A stretch of DNA of 64,000 nt from Stakelama flava (GCF_019351405.1 NZ_JAHWZX010000012.1:32817-96816), one strand, 5' to 3'. Shown: positions 28,099 to 37,151, counted from the first letter of the stretch. Numbers and translations are program-made. Notes: generated from the sequence alone by a model not told the origin.

Positions 28099-28338
28099 AT
28101 GATCCCGATGCGTCCTTCGCGTATTTTCCGCAGCCGCTGGTGGGCGCTCTTATGGGCCGCCGGGGTTATCTGGACCGCGCTTACCGTCGCGACCGGCACG
28201 CCGGGCCATGCGCATCATCCCGCCGCCGATGCGGCAGATCCCGACGCGAATCAGAACGACGACGGCCAGCTTCACGATGCCAGCGGTGCGCCGGTGACCG
28301 ATGACCAGATTCGCGCGATCGCCAATCTGATCGGCTGA
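28099..28338 (+). CDS. Small exported protein, 79 aa
   Basis: Starting at MIPMRPSRIFRSRWWALLWA gives a positively charged n-region and a hydrophobic core ending near a GHAHH stretch, then a short Asp/Ala-rich mature region (ADAADPDANQNDDG) and an amphipathic C-terminal helix. ATG 28108 would serve equally. No known domain. The downstream hairpin at 28406 would terminate it as well as infC. Confidence 0.5.
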   Translation: MIPMRPSRIFRSRWWALLWAAGVIWTALTVATGTPGHAHHPAADAADPDANQNDDGQLHDASGAPVTDDQIRAIANLIG

Positions 28339-28405
28339 TACCGTTCACCGCACCCAGATATGCGCCGCCGGGAGTGGCGGCTCCGGGCTTTCTCCCTTCG
28401 AAACC

Positions 28406-28441
28406 AAAAGCCTCCCCGGCATCGAAACCGGGGAGGCTTTT
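28406..28441. terminator. Bidirectional intrinsic terminator between the small gene and infC
   Basis: A perfect 14-bp stem, AAAAGCCTCCCCGG (28406-28419) against CCGGGGAGGCTTTT (28428-28441), with an 8-nt loop. The A-tract and T-tract at the ends make it functional in both directions. It lies 26 bp downstream of the infC stop codon on the minus strand and about 70 bp after the small plus-strand gene. Confidence 0.88.
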
Positions 28442-28466
28442 CGTTGCCTGCAAAGGCGGGGGGCGC

Positions 28467-29012
28467 TTATTTGGGGGACAGCACCATCAGCATCTGGCGG
28501 CCTTCCATGCGCGGATAGGATTCGACCTTCGCCTCTTCGGCTGTGTCTTCCGCCACGCGCCTCAGCAGCGCCATCCCGATTTCGCCATGGCTCAATTCGC
28601 GACCGCGAAAGCGCAGGGTAACCTTCACCTTGTCACCGTCGCCGATGAACTTGTGAACGTTCTTCATCTTGGTGTTGTAATCATGATCGTCGATATTCGG
28701 ACGCATCTTGATTTCTTTGATGTCCTGCGTCTTTTGCGTCTTGCGCGCCTGATTGGCCTTTTTCTGGGCTTCGTACTTATACTTTCCGACATCCAGAAAC
28801 TTGGCTACGGGCGGGTCGGCATTGGGGGATACCTCGACCAGATCGAGACCCACCTCGGCAGCCTGTTCCATCGCCTCGCGCGTGAACATCACGCCAAGAT
28901 TTTCGCCCTCATGGTCGATCACGCGAACCTTGGGCGATTGAATGAACTCGTTGTAGCGCGGCCCGTTCATCGGCGGCGGCGACATCGAGCGTCGGTTCAT
29001 GGGAGGACGTAT
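28467..29012 (-). CDS. infC: Translation initiation factor IF-3, probable ATA start
   Basis: IF-3 with its N-terminal domain (NGPRYNEFIQSPKVRVID) and the C-terminal 30S-binding domain (KEIKMRPNIDDHDYNTK, TLRFRGRELSH). The ATG at 29000 lacks a spaced Shine-Dalgarno sequence. In the same frame four codons upstream lies ATA (29010-29012) with AGGAG (29021-29025) exactly 8 nt before it, giving a 181-aa product. Rare initiators (AUU/AUA/AUC) are a known hallmark of infC because IF-3 discriminates against them and so limits its own synthesis. It follows thrS by about 117 bp. Confidence 0.9.
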   Translation of the reverse strand: MRPPMNRRSMSPPPMNGPRYNEFIQSPKVRVIDHEGENLGVMFTREAMEQAAEVGLDLVEVSPNADPPVAKFLDVGKYKYEAQKKANQARKTQKTQDIKEIKMRPNIDDHDYNTKMKNVHKFIGDGDKVKVTLRFRGRELSHGEIGMALLRRVAEDTAEEAKVESYPRMEGRQMLMVLSPK

Positions 29013-29129
29013 TTTGCTTTCTCCTGTAGCAATTTCAAAATGCTTTGCGGGCAGGTATAACGCATTGCGCGGGATTTCGGTAGAGCCCGCACGAACGTCC
29101 GGGCGACAGAACCGCCCGGTTGCCCGTAT

Positions 29130-31130
29130 TTACGATATATCGGGTGCCTTTGCCGCATCCGCAAGACGCGCCAGCAGCTCGTCCAGTGCGATCACCTGCT
29201 GCTTCGCGCCTTCGCCCAGCGTGCGCAGGGCCACCGTGCCTTCCTCCGCCTCGCGCTTGCCCACGACCAGCAGGTTGGGGACCTTTGCGACCGAATGTTC
29301 GCGCACCTTGTAGTTGATCTTCTCGTTGCGAAGATCGACCTCCACCCGGATGCCGGCGTCGCGCAATTTGGCCGCGACCTCTCGCGCATACTCATCCGCA
29401 TCGGACACGATTGTCGCGACCACCGCCTGAACGGGGGCAAGCCATTGCGGCAATTTCCCTGCGAAATGTTCGATCAATATGCCGATAAAGCGTTCATAGC
29501 TGCCGAAAATCGCGCGGTGCAGCATGACGGGACGGTGCCGCTCGCCATCCGCCGCAGTATAGCTTGCGTCGAGCCGTTCGGGCAGCACGCGGTCCGACTG
29601 GATCGTGCCGACCTGCCAGGTCCGCCCGATCGCGTCGGTCAGGTGCCATTCCAGCTTGGGCGCATAAAAGGCCCCTTCGCCGGGAAGTTCTTCCCAGCCA
29701 TATTCCGGGGTGGCGAGGCCCGCTTCCTTCACCGCGTTGCGAAGCTCTTCCTCTGCTTTGTCCCAGTCGGTATCCGACCCGAAGCGCTTTTCGGGGCGCA
29801 GCGCCAGCTTGATCGCATAGGTGAACCCGAAATCGCGATAGACCCGGTCGGCGAGTTCGCAAAAGCTGCGCACTTCATCGACGATCTGATCTTCGCGGCA
29901 GAAAATATGCGCATCGTCCTGCGTGAACTGGCGAACGCGCATCAGGCCGTGCAGCGCGCCATGCGGCTCGTTGCGGTGGCAGCAGCCGTTTTCATACAGG
30001 CGCAGCGGCAGGTCGCGGTACGATTTGATGCCCTGTTTGAACACCAGCACATGCGCCGGGCAGTTCATCGGTTTCAGCGCCATCCAGTCGGCTTCGTCCG
30101 ACACGATCGGCCGGTCATCCTCGGTATTGGGAACCTCGTCGGGGATCACGAACATATTTTCGCGATATTTGCCCCAATGGCCCGACTGCTCCCATTGGCG
30201 CGCGTCCATCACCTGTGGCGTCTTAATCTCGGCATAGCCCGCCGCATCGATCGCGCGGCGCATATATGCCTCAAGCGCGCGCCAGATAACATAGCCCTTG
30301 GGGTGCCAGAATACCGACCCGTGCGCTTCGGCCTGAAGGTGGAACAGGTCCATCTCCGCGCCCAGCTTGCGATGGTCGCGCTTGGCCGCTTCCTCCAGCC
30401 TGTGCAGATGCGCGTCGAGCTGCTTCTTGCTCAGCCAGCCGGTGCCGTAAATCCGCGTCAGCTGCGCATTATTCTGATCGCCGCGCCAATAGGCCCCGGC
30501 GACGCGCATCAGCTTGAACGCCTGAGGATCGAGCTTGCCGGTGGAGGCAAGATGCGGCCCCCGGCACATGTCTAGCCAGTCCTCGCCCGACCAGTACACG
30601 GTCAGTTCCTCACCCTCGGGCAGTTCGGCGGCCCATTCGGCCTTGAACGTCTCGCCATCGGCGTTCCACTTGGCGATCAGGTCCTCGCGGCTCCATACTT
30701 CGCGGCGCAGCGGCTTGTCGGCGCGGATGATCTCGCGCATTTTCTCTTCGATCGCGGGCAGGTCGTCCATCGAGAAGGGCGCGCGATCCTCGGGCGCCTT
30801 CACATCATAGTAAAAGCCGTCCTCGGTTGACGGGCCGAACGTGATCTGCGTGCCGGGCCACAGCGCCTGCACCGCCTCGGCCAGGACATGCGCATAATCG
30901 TGCCGCGCCAGTTCCAGCGCGTCAGCCTCATCGCGCGAGGTCACCAGCGCCAGTTCGGTATCGCCTTCGAACGGGCGCATGATGTCGCGCAATTCGCCAT
31001 CCACCCGCGCCGCGATCGCCGCCTTGGCCAGCCCCGGCCCGATCGCGGCCGCGACGTCCGCGGGGGTAGTCCCCGCCGCAACCTGTCGGACGGAACCGTC
31101 GGGCAGCGTGATCTTGAACATCTCGGACAT
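29130..31130 (-). CDS. thrS: Threonyl-tRNA synthetase
   Basis: A 666-aa class II synthetase with the N-terminal TGS domain ([16 protein letters not shown]), the editing/SAD domain (about 65-225, including HxxxH as [12 protein letters not shown]), the catalytic core with motif 2 ([20 protein letters not shown]) and motif 3, and the anticodon-binding domain (about 560-660). ATG 31130 (MSEMFK) was chosen; ATG 31121 and 31145 are also in frame. It is transcribed toward infC, the usual thrS-infC order, but rpmI-rplT do not follow. Confidence 0.95.
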   Translation of the reverse strand: MSEMFKITLPDGSVRQVAAGTTPADVAAAIGPGLAKAAIAARVDGELRDIMRPFEGDTELALVTSRDEADALELARHDYAHVLAEAVQALWPGTQITFGPSTEDGFYYDVKAPEDRAPFSMDDLPAIEEKMREIIRADKPLRREVWSREDLIAKWNADGETFKAEWAAELPEGEELTVYWSGEDWLDMCRGPHLASTGKLDPQAFKLMRVAGAYWRGDQNNAQLTRIYGTGWLSKKQLDAHLHRLEEAAKRDHRKLGAEMDLFHLQAEAHGSVFWHPKGYVIWRALEAYMRRAIDAAGYAEIKTPQVMDARQWEQSGHWGKYRENMFVIPDEVPNTEDDRPIVSDEADWMALKPMNCPAHVLVFKQGIKSYRDLPLRLYENGCCHRNEPHGALHGLMRVRQFTQDDAHIFCREDQIVDEVRSFCELADRVYRDFGFTYAIKLALRPEKRFGSDTDWDKAEEELRNAVKEAGLATPEYGWEELPGEGAFYAPKLEWHLTDAIGRTWQVGTIQSDRVLPERLDASYTAADGERHRPVMLHRAIFGSYERFIGILIEHFAGKLPQWLAPVQAVVATIVSDADEYAREVAAKLRDAGIRVEVDLRNEKINYKVREHSVAKVPNLLVVGKREAEEGTVALRTLGEGAKQQVIALDELLARLADAAKAPDIS

Positions 31131-31225
31131 GGGGTAGCGTTTCACCAGTTAGCGTTGCGGGAACAGGTCGCGGCTTATGCCGCCGCGATGGGGAGATAGG
31201 CAAGGGGGCGCAAAAGCGCGAGTCC

Positions 31226-32119
31226 TCAAACGTTGAGCGCGATGAGATACAGGCTTGATGCAACGATCCAGCATCCGTCGATCGTCTTCAGCCGCGCCGC
31301 CCCCAGCCATAGCGCCAGCGGGCGGGCAAGATAGCCGCCGATCAGCGCGCCGGGCGCGGCTAGCGCGACCACCTCCCACATCACCGTGCCGTTCGCGATG
31401 TGGAACGGCGCACCGGCAAGGCACGACAGGCTGGAAATCACCACCGCCGCACCGGCGCACAGCACCACCGGATAATGGCGGATGAAAAGGTACAGCGCGA
31501 CCAGCTCGCCCACGCCGACCGAAAACAGGGCGGTGACGAACCCGCCGACCAGCCCGATCGCTGCGAGCATGAAGAAGTCGCCGCGTGTCACCGTGCGCAA
31601 AGCGGGCCGGGTGCGGTTGACCGTCCATGTCGTCGCGACCACGCCCGCGCCCAGGCTAAGCGAAAACGCCTTGAAGGCCAGCAGCACGTCATGCGGATCG
31701 AACGCCGCGACCCGCTGCGTCACCAGCATCACCGGCAGCGATCCCGCCAGCACCACGCCAACCACGCGCCAGAAATCGGCAAGCGATACGTCGCGCGTCG
31801 CGACCGGCTGGCGGTGCAGCCCCGCCGACCAGCGAATCGCCCCCATGCTCATCCCGAAACACTGGATCAGGAACGATGCCGCGACGACCTGCGTCCTGTC
31901 GAGCGCCATGACGCCGGTATCGCGCAGCGCGTTGAACACCGGCACAAACACCACACCCCCGCCGGTCCCCGACGTATTGGCGATCGTCGCGCCCAGCACC
32001 CCGATGCCAGGCAGAAACCACAACCGCGCGAGCAGGGCGTGATCGAGCGGCGCGAAAACCCAGATCGCGGCATAGCCAAGCGCGAGCAAAATTGCGCCGA
32101 TCGCCCCCGCAATCTTCAT
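31226..32119 (-). CDS. TauE/SafE-family (TSUP) permease
   Basis: A 297-aa polytopic membrane protein with eight or so hydrophobic segments and internal similarity between the N- and C-terminal halves. Family features include NTSGTGGGVVFVPVFNAL in the first half and GLVGGFVTALFSVGVGEL in the second. TSUP proteins export sulfite or other organosulfonate-derived anions; the substrate here is unknown. ATG 32119 (MKIAGAIG) follows a GGAACGGGCGGG Shine-Dalgarno-like sequence. Confidence 0.8.
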   Translation of the reverse strand: MKIAGAIGAILLALGYAAIWVFAPLDHALLARLWFLPGIGVLGATIANTSGTGGGVVFVPVFNALRDTGVMALDRTQVVAASFLIQCFGMSMGAIRWSAGLHRQPVATRDVSLADFWRVVGVVLAGSLPVMLVTQRVAAFDPHDVLLAFKAFSLSLGAGVVATTWTVNRTRPALRTVTRGDFFMLAAIGLVGGFVTALFSVGVGELVALYLFIRHYPVVLCAGAAVVISSLSCLAGAPFHIANGTVMWEVVALAAPGALIGGYLARPLALWLGAARLKTIDGCWIVASSLYLIALNV

Positions 32120-32411
32120 CCCGCCCGTTCCTTCACCGATCCGTCCTGCCGATTCATTCCCGGCATTCACTGCCCTTTATGGTGATGAAGGAAAGTGACA
32201 CGCGGATCATTATCGCAGGAAAGAAGTGGCCGCTATCGCGAAGATAGTCGCGCGGCATGAGTGACCGAATTTGGCGGGAAACGGTTTGTCTGGTTTTGGG
32301 GCTTAATTGGGGTGAAAAGCGCATTGCGCCGCTGACGGAAGCTAGGCCAGAGCGCAATCACCTCAAAGTCCTTGCATTGTTATTTTGGGCGTCCAGCATC
32401 ACTTCGAAAAC

Positions 32412-33272
32412 ATGATCACTATCGTCTTCGACAAAAACCTAATGCGAGCGCCAGCGATGGAAGAATTTCTGGCGATGGACCGGAATCATGCGGTCGCGTT
32501 CTCTGATTGGACGATCATTGAGATGCAGAAGAAGAACGCGCTGACGACCTCGAGGGAGTCGTTGTCGATTGCGGCCAAGTTCCCAAACCAAGTTTTCGCA
32601 TTGCGGCCTGTTGGCGACATTCTCGACGACCAGATTCGAAGCAAGGACGATGCGATAATGCTGATAGACTACGGCGAGAGTGTAAGGCTGGGGCAACTTG
32701 CGGCTGACCTGAGGCGTATTCCGCCGCCGGAGCATCTTAGGCCAACGATCAAGGAGGCAGAGGCTTATGCAAGCACGATGATCGAACGCCTGCATAACGA
32801 AGTCGTTGATTGGGAGGATGCGCTGGTGAGCGCAGCCGGGGTCTTCACGCGAGAGGAACGGCGGGCGATTGCAATGCAGCAGACGGTCTCTGATGCGACG
32901 AGGCGCAAGGCGATTGACCTGCTGCTGGAGAGCACCCGAAACTTCATGATCGACAACCAGCAGAAGCAAGGTTCGAAGCCCATGAAGGTCAAAGATGCGA
33001 TGAGCATGTTCGGCTTCCGCTACTCGCTATGCGTTCTTATCCATACGCTCGCATGGATTGGTGAAGGCGCAGGCCGTGGCAAGAAAGTCGATAAGCGCGT
33101 GAACGATGCCATCGATCTGCAGGTAGCCGCTGTGGGCACCTTCTTTGAAGGTGTCCTGAGCAGAGACAAGCAAGTTGCAAATACTCCGAGCGCTGCTCGC
33201 TCCATACTCCGTGCTTGGGGCGCATATGTGGGCAAAGATTGGCAGCACCCCGATTGGGCTGGGGAGAGCTAG
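32412..33272 (+). CDS. Orphan accessory protein, possible PIN-like nuclease domain
   Basis: A 286-aa protein that I cannot assign. The N-terminus has a hydrophobic strand ending in an acidic residue (MITIVFDKNLM), then SDWTIIEMQKKNA and GDILDDQIRSKDD. This spacing of acidic residues after short strands is reminiscent of PIN domains (toxin-type RNases), an inference only. The rest is helical, with a hydrophobic helix near residues 195-215 (FGFRYSLCVLIHTLAWIGEG). It is visibly less GC-rich than the neighbours, stands alone without an antitoxin-like partner, and is flanked by a REP element. These point to horizontal acquisition. Confidence 0.6.
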   Translation: MITIVFDKNLMRAPAMEEFLAMDRNHAVAFSDWTIIEMQKKNALTTSRESLSIAAKFPNQVFALRPVGDILDDQIRSKDDAIMLIDYGESVRLGQLAADLRRIPPPEHLRPTIKEAEAYASTMIERLHNEVVDWEDALVSAAGVFTREERRAIAMQQTVSDATRRKAIDLLLESTRNFMIDNQQKQGSKPMKVKDAMSMFGFRYSLCVLIHTLAWIGEGAGRGKKVDKRVNDAIDLQVAAVGTFFEGVLSRDKQVANTPSAARSILRAWGAYVGKDWQHPDWAGES

Positions 33273-33654
33273 GCGAACGTCCGCTTTTGGCTAGCCGTGC
33301 AATACATCGAAGGTCCGCAACGGAGGCGCTATAAGAAAGCCTGCTTTCGGTTCGACGCGTCGCCTATCCGTCATTCCCGCGAAAGCGGGAATCCAGTGGC
33401 TCGCAAACGCTCGAATAGCTGGATCCCCGCTTTCGCGGGGATGACGGTAATGCGGATTATGGTATCGGGTGGGTGGTCGGCGCGGAGAGCCGCCCGGTCC
33501 TACACGCCCCCGTTTCGCCATCCTCTTCGTCATGACCCGCACGTGCTCTTCCGTCACCCGCCCGATCGGGCGGTGCGGGGAGGCTAAGGGAGGGGGGCGT
33601 GTCCTAAACTTCCGAAACTTCCACGCCCGTCGCCCGCAAACTAACCCGCGCCGC
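33273..33654. other. 382-bp gap with REP element and a GC palindrome
   Basis: No gene supported. Besides the REP-like element at 33369, a perfect 16-bp palindrome CCGCCCGATCGGGCGG lies at 33558-33573. The frames open here are generated by the repeat. Confidence 0.5.
33369..33446. repeat. REP-like inverted repeat, copy 3 (best conserved)
   Basis: Two 28-nt arms, 33369-33396 (CGTCATTCCCGCGAAAGCGG to AATCCAG) and 33419-33446 (CTGGATCCCCGC to GATGACG), match as reverse complements at 26 of 28 positions and are separated by 22 bp. Each arm has its own CCCGCGAAAGCGGG hairpin. It lies between the orphan accessory gene and ldcA. Confidence 0.8.
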
Positions 33655-34476
33655 TCACCCCGCTACCAGCCCGAACGGGACGATGCGGTTGTCGGCGCTG
33701 TGTCCGATCTCGGCGCGGCCCAGATAGGGCACGCCCATATCGCCGCACCAGCGCGTGATCATTTCCTCCGGCGTTTCGTCGAACGGCGGCTCGTTTTCCT
33801 GCACATCGACGATCTGGCCCAGCCTTATGCCCGCCAGCCCCTTTAACTGCGTCGAGTTGGCAAGCGTGAACAGCATCCGGTCGATGCGATAGAGCGGCTC
33901 TGAAACCTCCTCGATCATCAGCACATGGTCGGCAAGGTCGGGCAGCCACGGCGTGCCGATCATTGATGTGAGGATCGCCAGATTCATCGCCACCACCGGC
34001 TGGCCGCCGATATTCGGCTCCAATACGGCCCGGTCCCGATTGACCATCCAGTCGAGCGATCGCGCGACGCACACGCCCTGGTCTTTGCGCCCGATCTCGA
34101 TCGGCATCGGCCCGTGCACCGGCCGCCCGATCCGCCGCGCATACAGCGCGCCCAGCATGAACCCCATGTCGGAATAGCCGACATACATCTTGTCCCGCGC
34201 CGCTGCGTTCAATTCGGGCATGACGCGCGACAGGATACGGTTCGACCCGTATCCGCCGCGCGCGAACCAGATCGCGTCGAACGCCGGATCGTTGGCATAG
34301 TCGAGGAACGCCGCCGCGCGCATATCGTCCGGCCCTGCGAAATGGCCGCTCACCGCGAAACATTGCTTGTGGAACGTCAGGTCGACGCTTGGGAAAGCGA
34401 TCGCGGCAAGCGCACTGGTCGCCGCCGCCGCCTGTTCGTCGATCGGCTTTGCCGGTGCCACCACGCCAATTCGCAT
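33655..34476 (-). CDS. ldcA: Muramoyltetrapeptide LD-carboxypeptidase (S66 family)
   Basis: A 273-aa S66 peptidase that releases the terminal D-Ala from murein tetrapeptides during recycling. The catalytic set is recognisable: nucleophile Ser in VGYSDMG, Glu in MIEEVSEP and His in EIGHSADN. The FARGGYGSNRIL motif is typical of the family. ATG 34476 has AAAGG seven bases upstream. No signal peptide, so it is cytoplasmic. It is divergent from a Mur-ligase gene whose family member Mpl reuses tripeptide products. Confidence 0.88.
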   Translation of the reverse strand: MRIGVVAPAKPIDEQAAAATSALAAIAFPSVDLTFHKQCFAVSGHFAGPDDMRAAAFLDYANDPAFDAIWFARGGYGSNRILSRVMPELNAAARDKMYVGYSDMGFMLGALYARRIGRPVHGPMPIEIGRKDQGVCVARSLDWMVNRDRAVLEPNIGGQPVVAMNLAILTSMIGTPWLPDLADHVLMIEEVSEPLYRIDRMLFTLANSTQLKGLAGIRLGQIVDVQENEPPFDETPEEMITRWCGDMGVPYLGRAEIGHSADNRIVPFGLVAG

Positions 34477-34675
34477 CGTTCGCCTTTCCCCAGTCCGTCC
34501 ATACATGAACGCGCAACCCCATCTGCCGTTCGCGCTGCGCGAAGTCGAGAAGCGTTTGGGTGGAGGGGGCAGAAGCGTATTCCCGTTCGCTTGCGTTCAT
34601 CGGTTCCGGTCGGCCGCCCGAATCGCCATGCGCCGGGTTGCTCCCGCCTGCGTTTCCGCCGATAGCCTGAACGTT

Positions 34676-36073
34676 ATGGAAACCGGAAAATCCTATTTCT
34701 TCGTCGGCATTGGCGGTTCGGGCATGATGCCGCTCGCCATGATTCTTGCAGGGCGCGGCGCGATGGTCGCCGGGTCGGACCGCTCGCTCGACGCGGGCCG
34801 GGTTCCGGCCAAGTTCGAAGCGCTGGAAAAGCGCGGCATCCGCCTGTTCCCGCAAGACGGCAGCGGAATTAGCGATGCACAGCAGGTCGTCGTCGCCTCC
34901 GCCGCAGTGGAGGACAGCGTCCCCGACATGGTCCGGGCGTGCGAAGTCGGCGCGACGCGCATGAGCCGCCCTGAATTGCTCAGCCGGTTGTTCAACGATT
35001 CGGTGCGGCGGATCGGCGTTGCGGGCACCAGCGGCAAATCCACCGTCACCGGCATGATCGGCTGGATATTCGACCGGGCGGGGCGCGATCCCACGGTGAT
35101 GAACGGCGCGGTGATGACCAATTTCGCCGATTCGCAGGCGCCCTTTGCCAGCGCGCTGGTCGGTGAAGGCGATGCCTTTATCAGCGAAGTCGATGAAAGC
35201 GACGGGTCGATCGCGCTCTACAATCCTACCATCGCGGTGCTGAACAATGTCAGCCACGATCACAAGAGCATGGAGGAGCTGCGCACGCTGTTCGGCGATT
35301 TCGTCGGCCGCGCCGATGCCGCCGTCATCAATACAGGCGACCCCGAATCGGCCGCGATCGCCGCCGGTCTTGATCGCGAAATGGTGCTGACCTTTGCGGT
35401 CGATCGCGACGCGAACCTTACCGCGCGCAACCTGAAACCCGAACCCTTCGCGATTTCGTTCGACCTGTATATCGCCGGGGATTTTCGCCAGACCGTCCGC
35501 CTGTCGGTGCCGGGTCGGCACAATGTCGAAAACGCGCTTGCCGCGCTGGGGGCAGCGCTCGCTTCCAGCATCCCGCCGCCGCGCGCCGTCCCCGCGCTCG
35601 AATCATTCACCGGGTTGCGGCGTCGCTTCGAACGGGTGGGGGAGGCGAACGGCGTCGCGGTGATCGACGATTTCGGTCATAACCCCGAAAAGATCGCCGC
35701 CACGATCAATACGCTGCACGAATTTCCCGGACGGCTGCTGCTGCTGTTCCAGCCGCACGGCTATGGCCCGTTAAAGGTCATGCGCCGCGAACTGGTCGCG
35801 ATATTCGCGCAGAAGCTGAAGCGCGGCGACATGCTGGTTCTGCCCGATCCGGTTTATCAGGGCGGCACGGTGACACGCGACGTGACCAGCGCCGACATCG
35901 TCGCCGACCTTGCCCCCGCGGGGATCGATGCGCGCCACATCCCCGACCGCGATGCCGCGGCGGCGCATCTGGTGGCGAGTGCGAAGCCGGGGGACCGCAT
36001 CGTGGTGATGGGCGCGCGCGACGACACGCTCAGCCTGTTGGCGAAAAGGATGCTGGACGATTTGAACAGATAG
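34676..36073 (+). CDS. Mur ligase family protein (Mpl/MurC-like)
   Basis: A 465-aa Mur ligase with the N-terminal Rossmann-like GIGGSGM motif (residues 11-17), the ATP-binding GTSGKST (117-123), the central domain with ISEVDESDGS and NNVSHDHKSMEEL, and a C-terminal domain with VIDDFGHNPEKI. The start sequence resembles MurC more than canonical Mpl. A main murC normally sits in the dcw cluster, and this copy neighbours an LD-carboxypeptidase, so I infer Mpl-like recycling: ligating recovered tripeptide to UDP-MurNAc. UDP-N-acetylmuramate:L-alanine ligase activity is the alternative. Confidence 0.82.
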   Translation: METGKSYFFVGIGGSGMMPLAMILAGRGAMVAGSDRSLDAGRVPAKFEALEKRGIRLFPQDGSGISDAQQVVVASAAVEDSVPDMVRACEVGATRMSRPELLSRLFNDSVRRIGVAGTSGKSTVTGMIGWIFDRAGRDPTVMNGAVMTNFADSQAPFASALVGEGDAFISEVDESDGSIALYNPTIAVLNNVSHDHKSMEELRTLFGDFVGRADAAVINTGDPESAAIAAGLDREMVLTFAVDRDANLTARNLKPEPFAISFDLYIAGDFRQTVRLSVPGRHNVENALAALGAALASSIPPPRAVPALESFTGLRRRFERVGEANGVAVIDDFGHNPEKIAATINTLHEFPGRLLLLFQPHGYGPLKVMRRELVAIFAQKLKRGDMLVLPDPVYQGGTVTRDVTSADIVADLAPAGIDARHIPDRDAAAAHLVASAKPGDRIVVMGARDDTLSLLAKRMLDDLNR

Positions 36074-36155
36074 CTTGTCGTTATGGAAAGCTAGGTTGAC
36101 ATCTCGTCGCGAATCGGCGTAAAGCTCACTTGTCATTTAAACAAGGGAGCTTGCC

Positions 36156-36746
36156 ATGGTTGTCGAGGAAGAGGTCCGGATGCCGCGCATCGGGCCGGCC
36201 ATCACGGTATATATCTTCAGCCTGCTGGGCGGGATGGCAATCCATAAGGCCTATGACGTGCATGGCTGGTGGCTGGTCGCCATATATGCGGTGCCGCTCG
36301 CCGCGCTCGGCTGGATGATCGTTCAGAAACGCCGGATGCGCGCCATCCGGGGGGCGGCACCCTGCGGCGGGAATAAAACTTATCAGCGCCGCGTTCTGGG
36401 CCTCGCCATCGGGTATCTCGTGACGTTGATACTGGCGAACTGGTTGACCCGCCATTTCGCACTCGACGGTGCCGCCGCGATGGCCGTGGCGCTGCTCCCC
36501 GCCATTCCGATGATCGGCATCATCGTCGTGATCGGGCGGCTGATTCTGGACGAAAAGGACGAATATCTGCGCATGCTCCATGTGCGTCAGATGCTTATCG
36601 CGACCGGATTCATGCTCAGCGTCTGCTCGGTCTGGGGGTTCCTCGAAAGTTTCGATCAGGTGCCGCATGTCCCGGCTTACTGGGCATTCATTATCTGGTG
36701 TGCCGGACTGGCGCTGGGCACGCTGTATAACGAGCTGAAATCGTGA
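36156..36746 (+). CDS. Polytopic membrane protein of unknown function, 196 aa
   Basis: Five or six hydrophobic segments can be seen (about 10-28, 37-52, 83-100, 107-127, 145-162 and 170-190), linked by short charged loops. AGGGAGC precedes the ATG. The next gene, a 70-aa XRE regulator, starts inside its stop codon (GTGA). Pairing of a short Cro/CI-type regulator with a small membrane protein is common in bacteria, but no function is established for this version. Confidence 0.7.
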   Translation: MVVEEEVRMPRIGPAITVYIFSLLGGMAIHKAYDVHGWWLVAIYAVPLAALGWMIVQKRRMRAIRGAAPCGGNKTYQRRVLGLAIGYLVTLILANWLTRHFALDGAAAMAVALLPAIPMIGIIVVIGRLILDEKDEYLRMLHVRQMLIATGFMLSVCSVWGFLESFDQVPHVPAYWAFIIWCAGLALGTLYNELKS

Positions 36747-36955
36747 AGAACCGGCTTCGCGTGCTCCGCGCCGAACGCGAATGGAGCCAGCAGGACCTGG
36801 CCGACCGGCTGGAAGTGTCGCGCCAGAGCGTAAATGCCATCGAAAAGGGACGCTACGACCCCTCGCTGCCGCTCGCGTTCAAGATCGCCGACCTGTTCGG
36901 CCTCGCCATTGAGCAGGTGTTCGTCAATCCCGCACAGGAAGAAGAGGCACCATGA
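36743..36955 (+). CDS. XRE-family (Cro/CI) HTH transcriptional regulator, 70 aa
   Basis: Almost the entire protein is one helix-turn-helix domain: RVLRAEREWSQQDLADRLEV followed by the recognition helix SRQSVNAIEKGRYDPSL and AFKIADLF. The acidic tail (QEEEAP) is short. It begins with GTG at 36743, overlapping the preceding stop codon, and its end overlaps the next ATG by four bases. It may control its own operon. Confidence 0.88.
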   Translation: MKNRLRVLRAEREWSQQDLADRLEVSRQSVNAIEKGRYDPSLPLAFKIADLFGLAIEQVFVNPAQEEEAP

Positions 36956-37143
36956 CCCGTTGCCAGAAATCGCCGCGTATCGCCGTCCTGGCGGCTGTTA
37001 TCGTCATGCTGATGAGCGCTGCACACCAGCGCGACATACAAACCGTCGCGCCCGCGCCGGATGCAAAGGCCGCCAATCATTTCGAATTCGACCTGTCGCT
37101 GCCCGGCATCCGTGCGCACCTCGTCACCAGCGCGATCCGTTGA
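36952..37143 (+). CDS. Small exported peptide, 63 aa
   Basis: MTRCQKSPRIAVLAAVIVML leads a signal-like hydrophobic segment followed by a short polar region (NHFEFDLSLPGIRAHLVTSAIR). The start overlaps the stop of the XRE gene (ATGA), and the next gene begins 8 bp after the stop codon, both consistent with an operon. No homology recognised; could be a secreted or envelope peptide. Confidence 0.5.
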   Translation: MTRCQKSPRIAVLAAVIVMLMSAAHQRDIQTVAPAPDAKAANHFEFDLSLPGIRAHLVTSAIR

Positions 37144-37151
37144 AAGGAACC

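Noticed and set aside
33297..33587. Open frames over the REP element
   Set aside because: Both strands read through the inverted repeat. The protein sequences are products of the palindrome.
33641..35521. Long open frame antisense to the Mur ligase and overlapping ldcA
   Set aside because: It spans two confident genes on both strands, has no signal or domain, and is explained by the GC skew.
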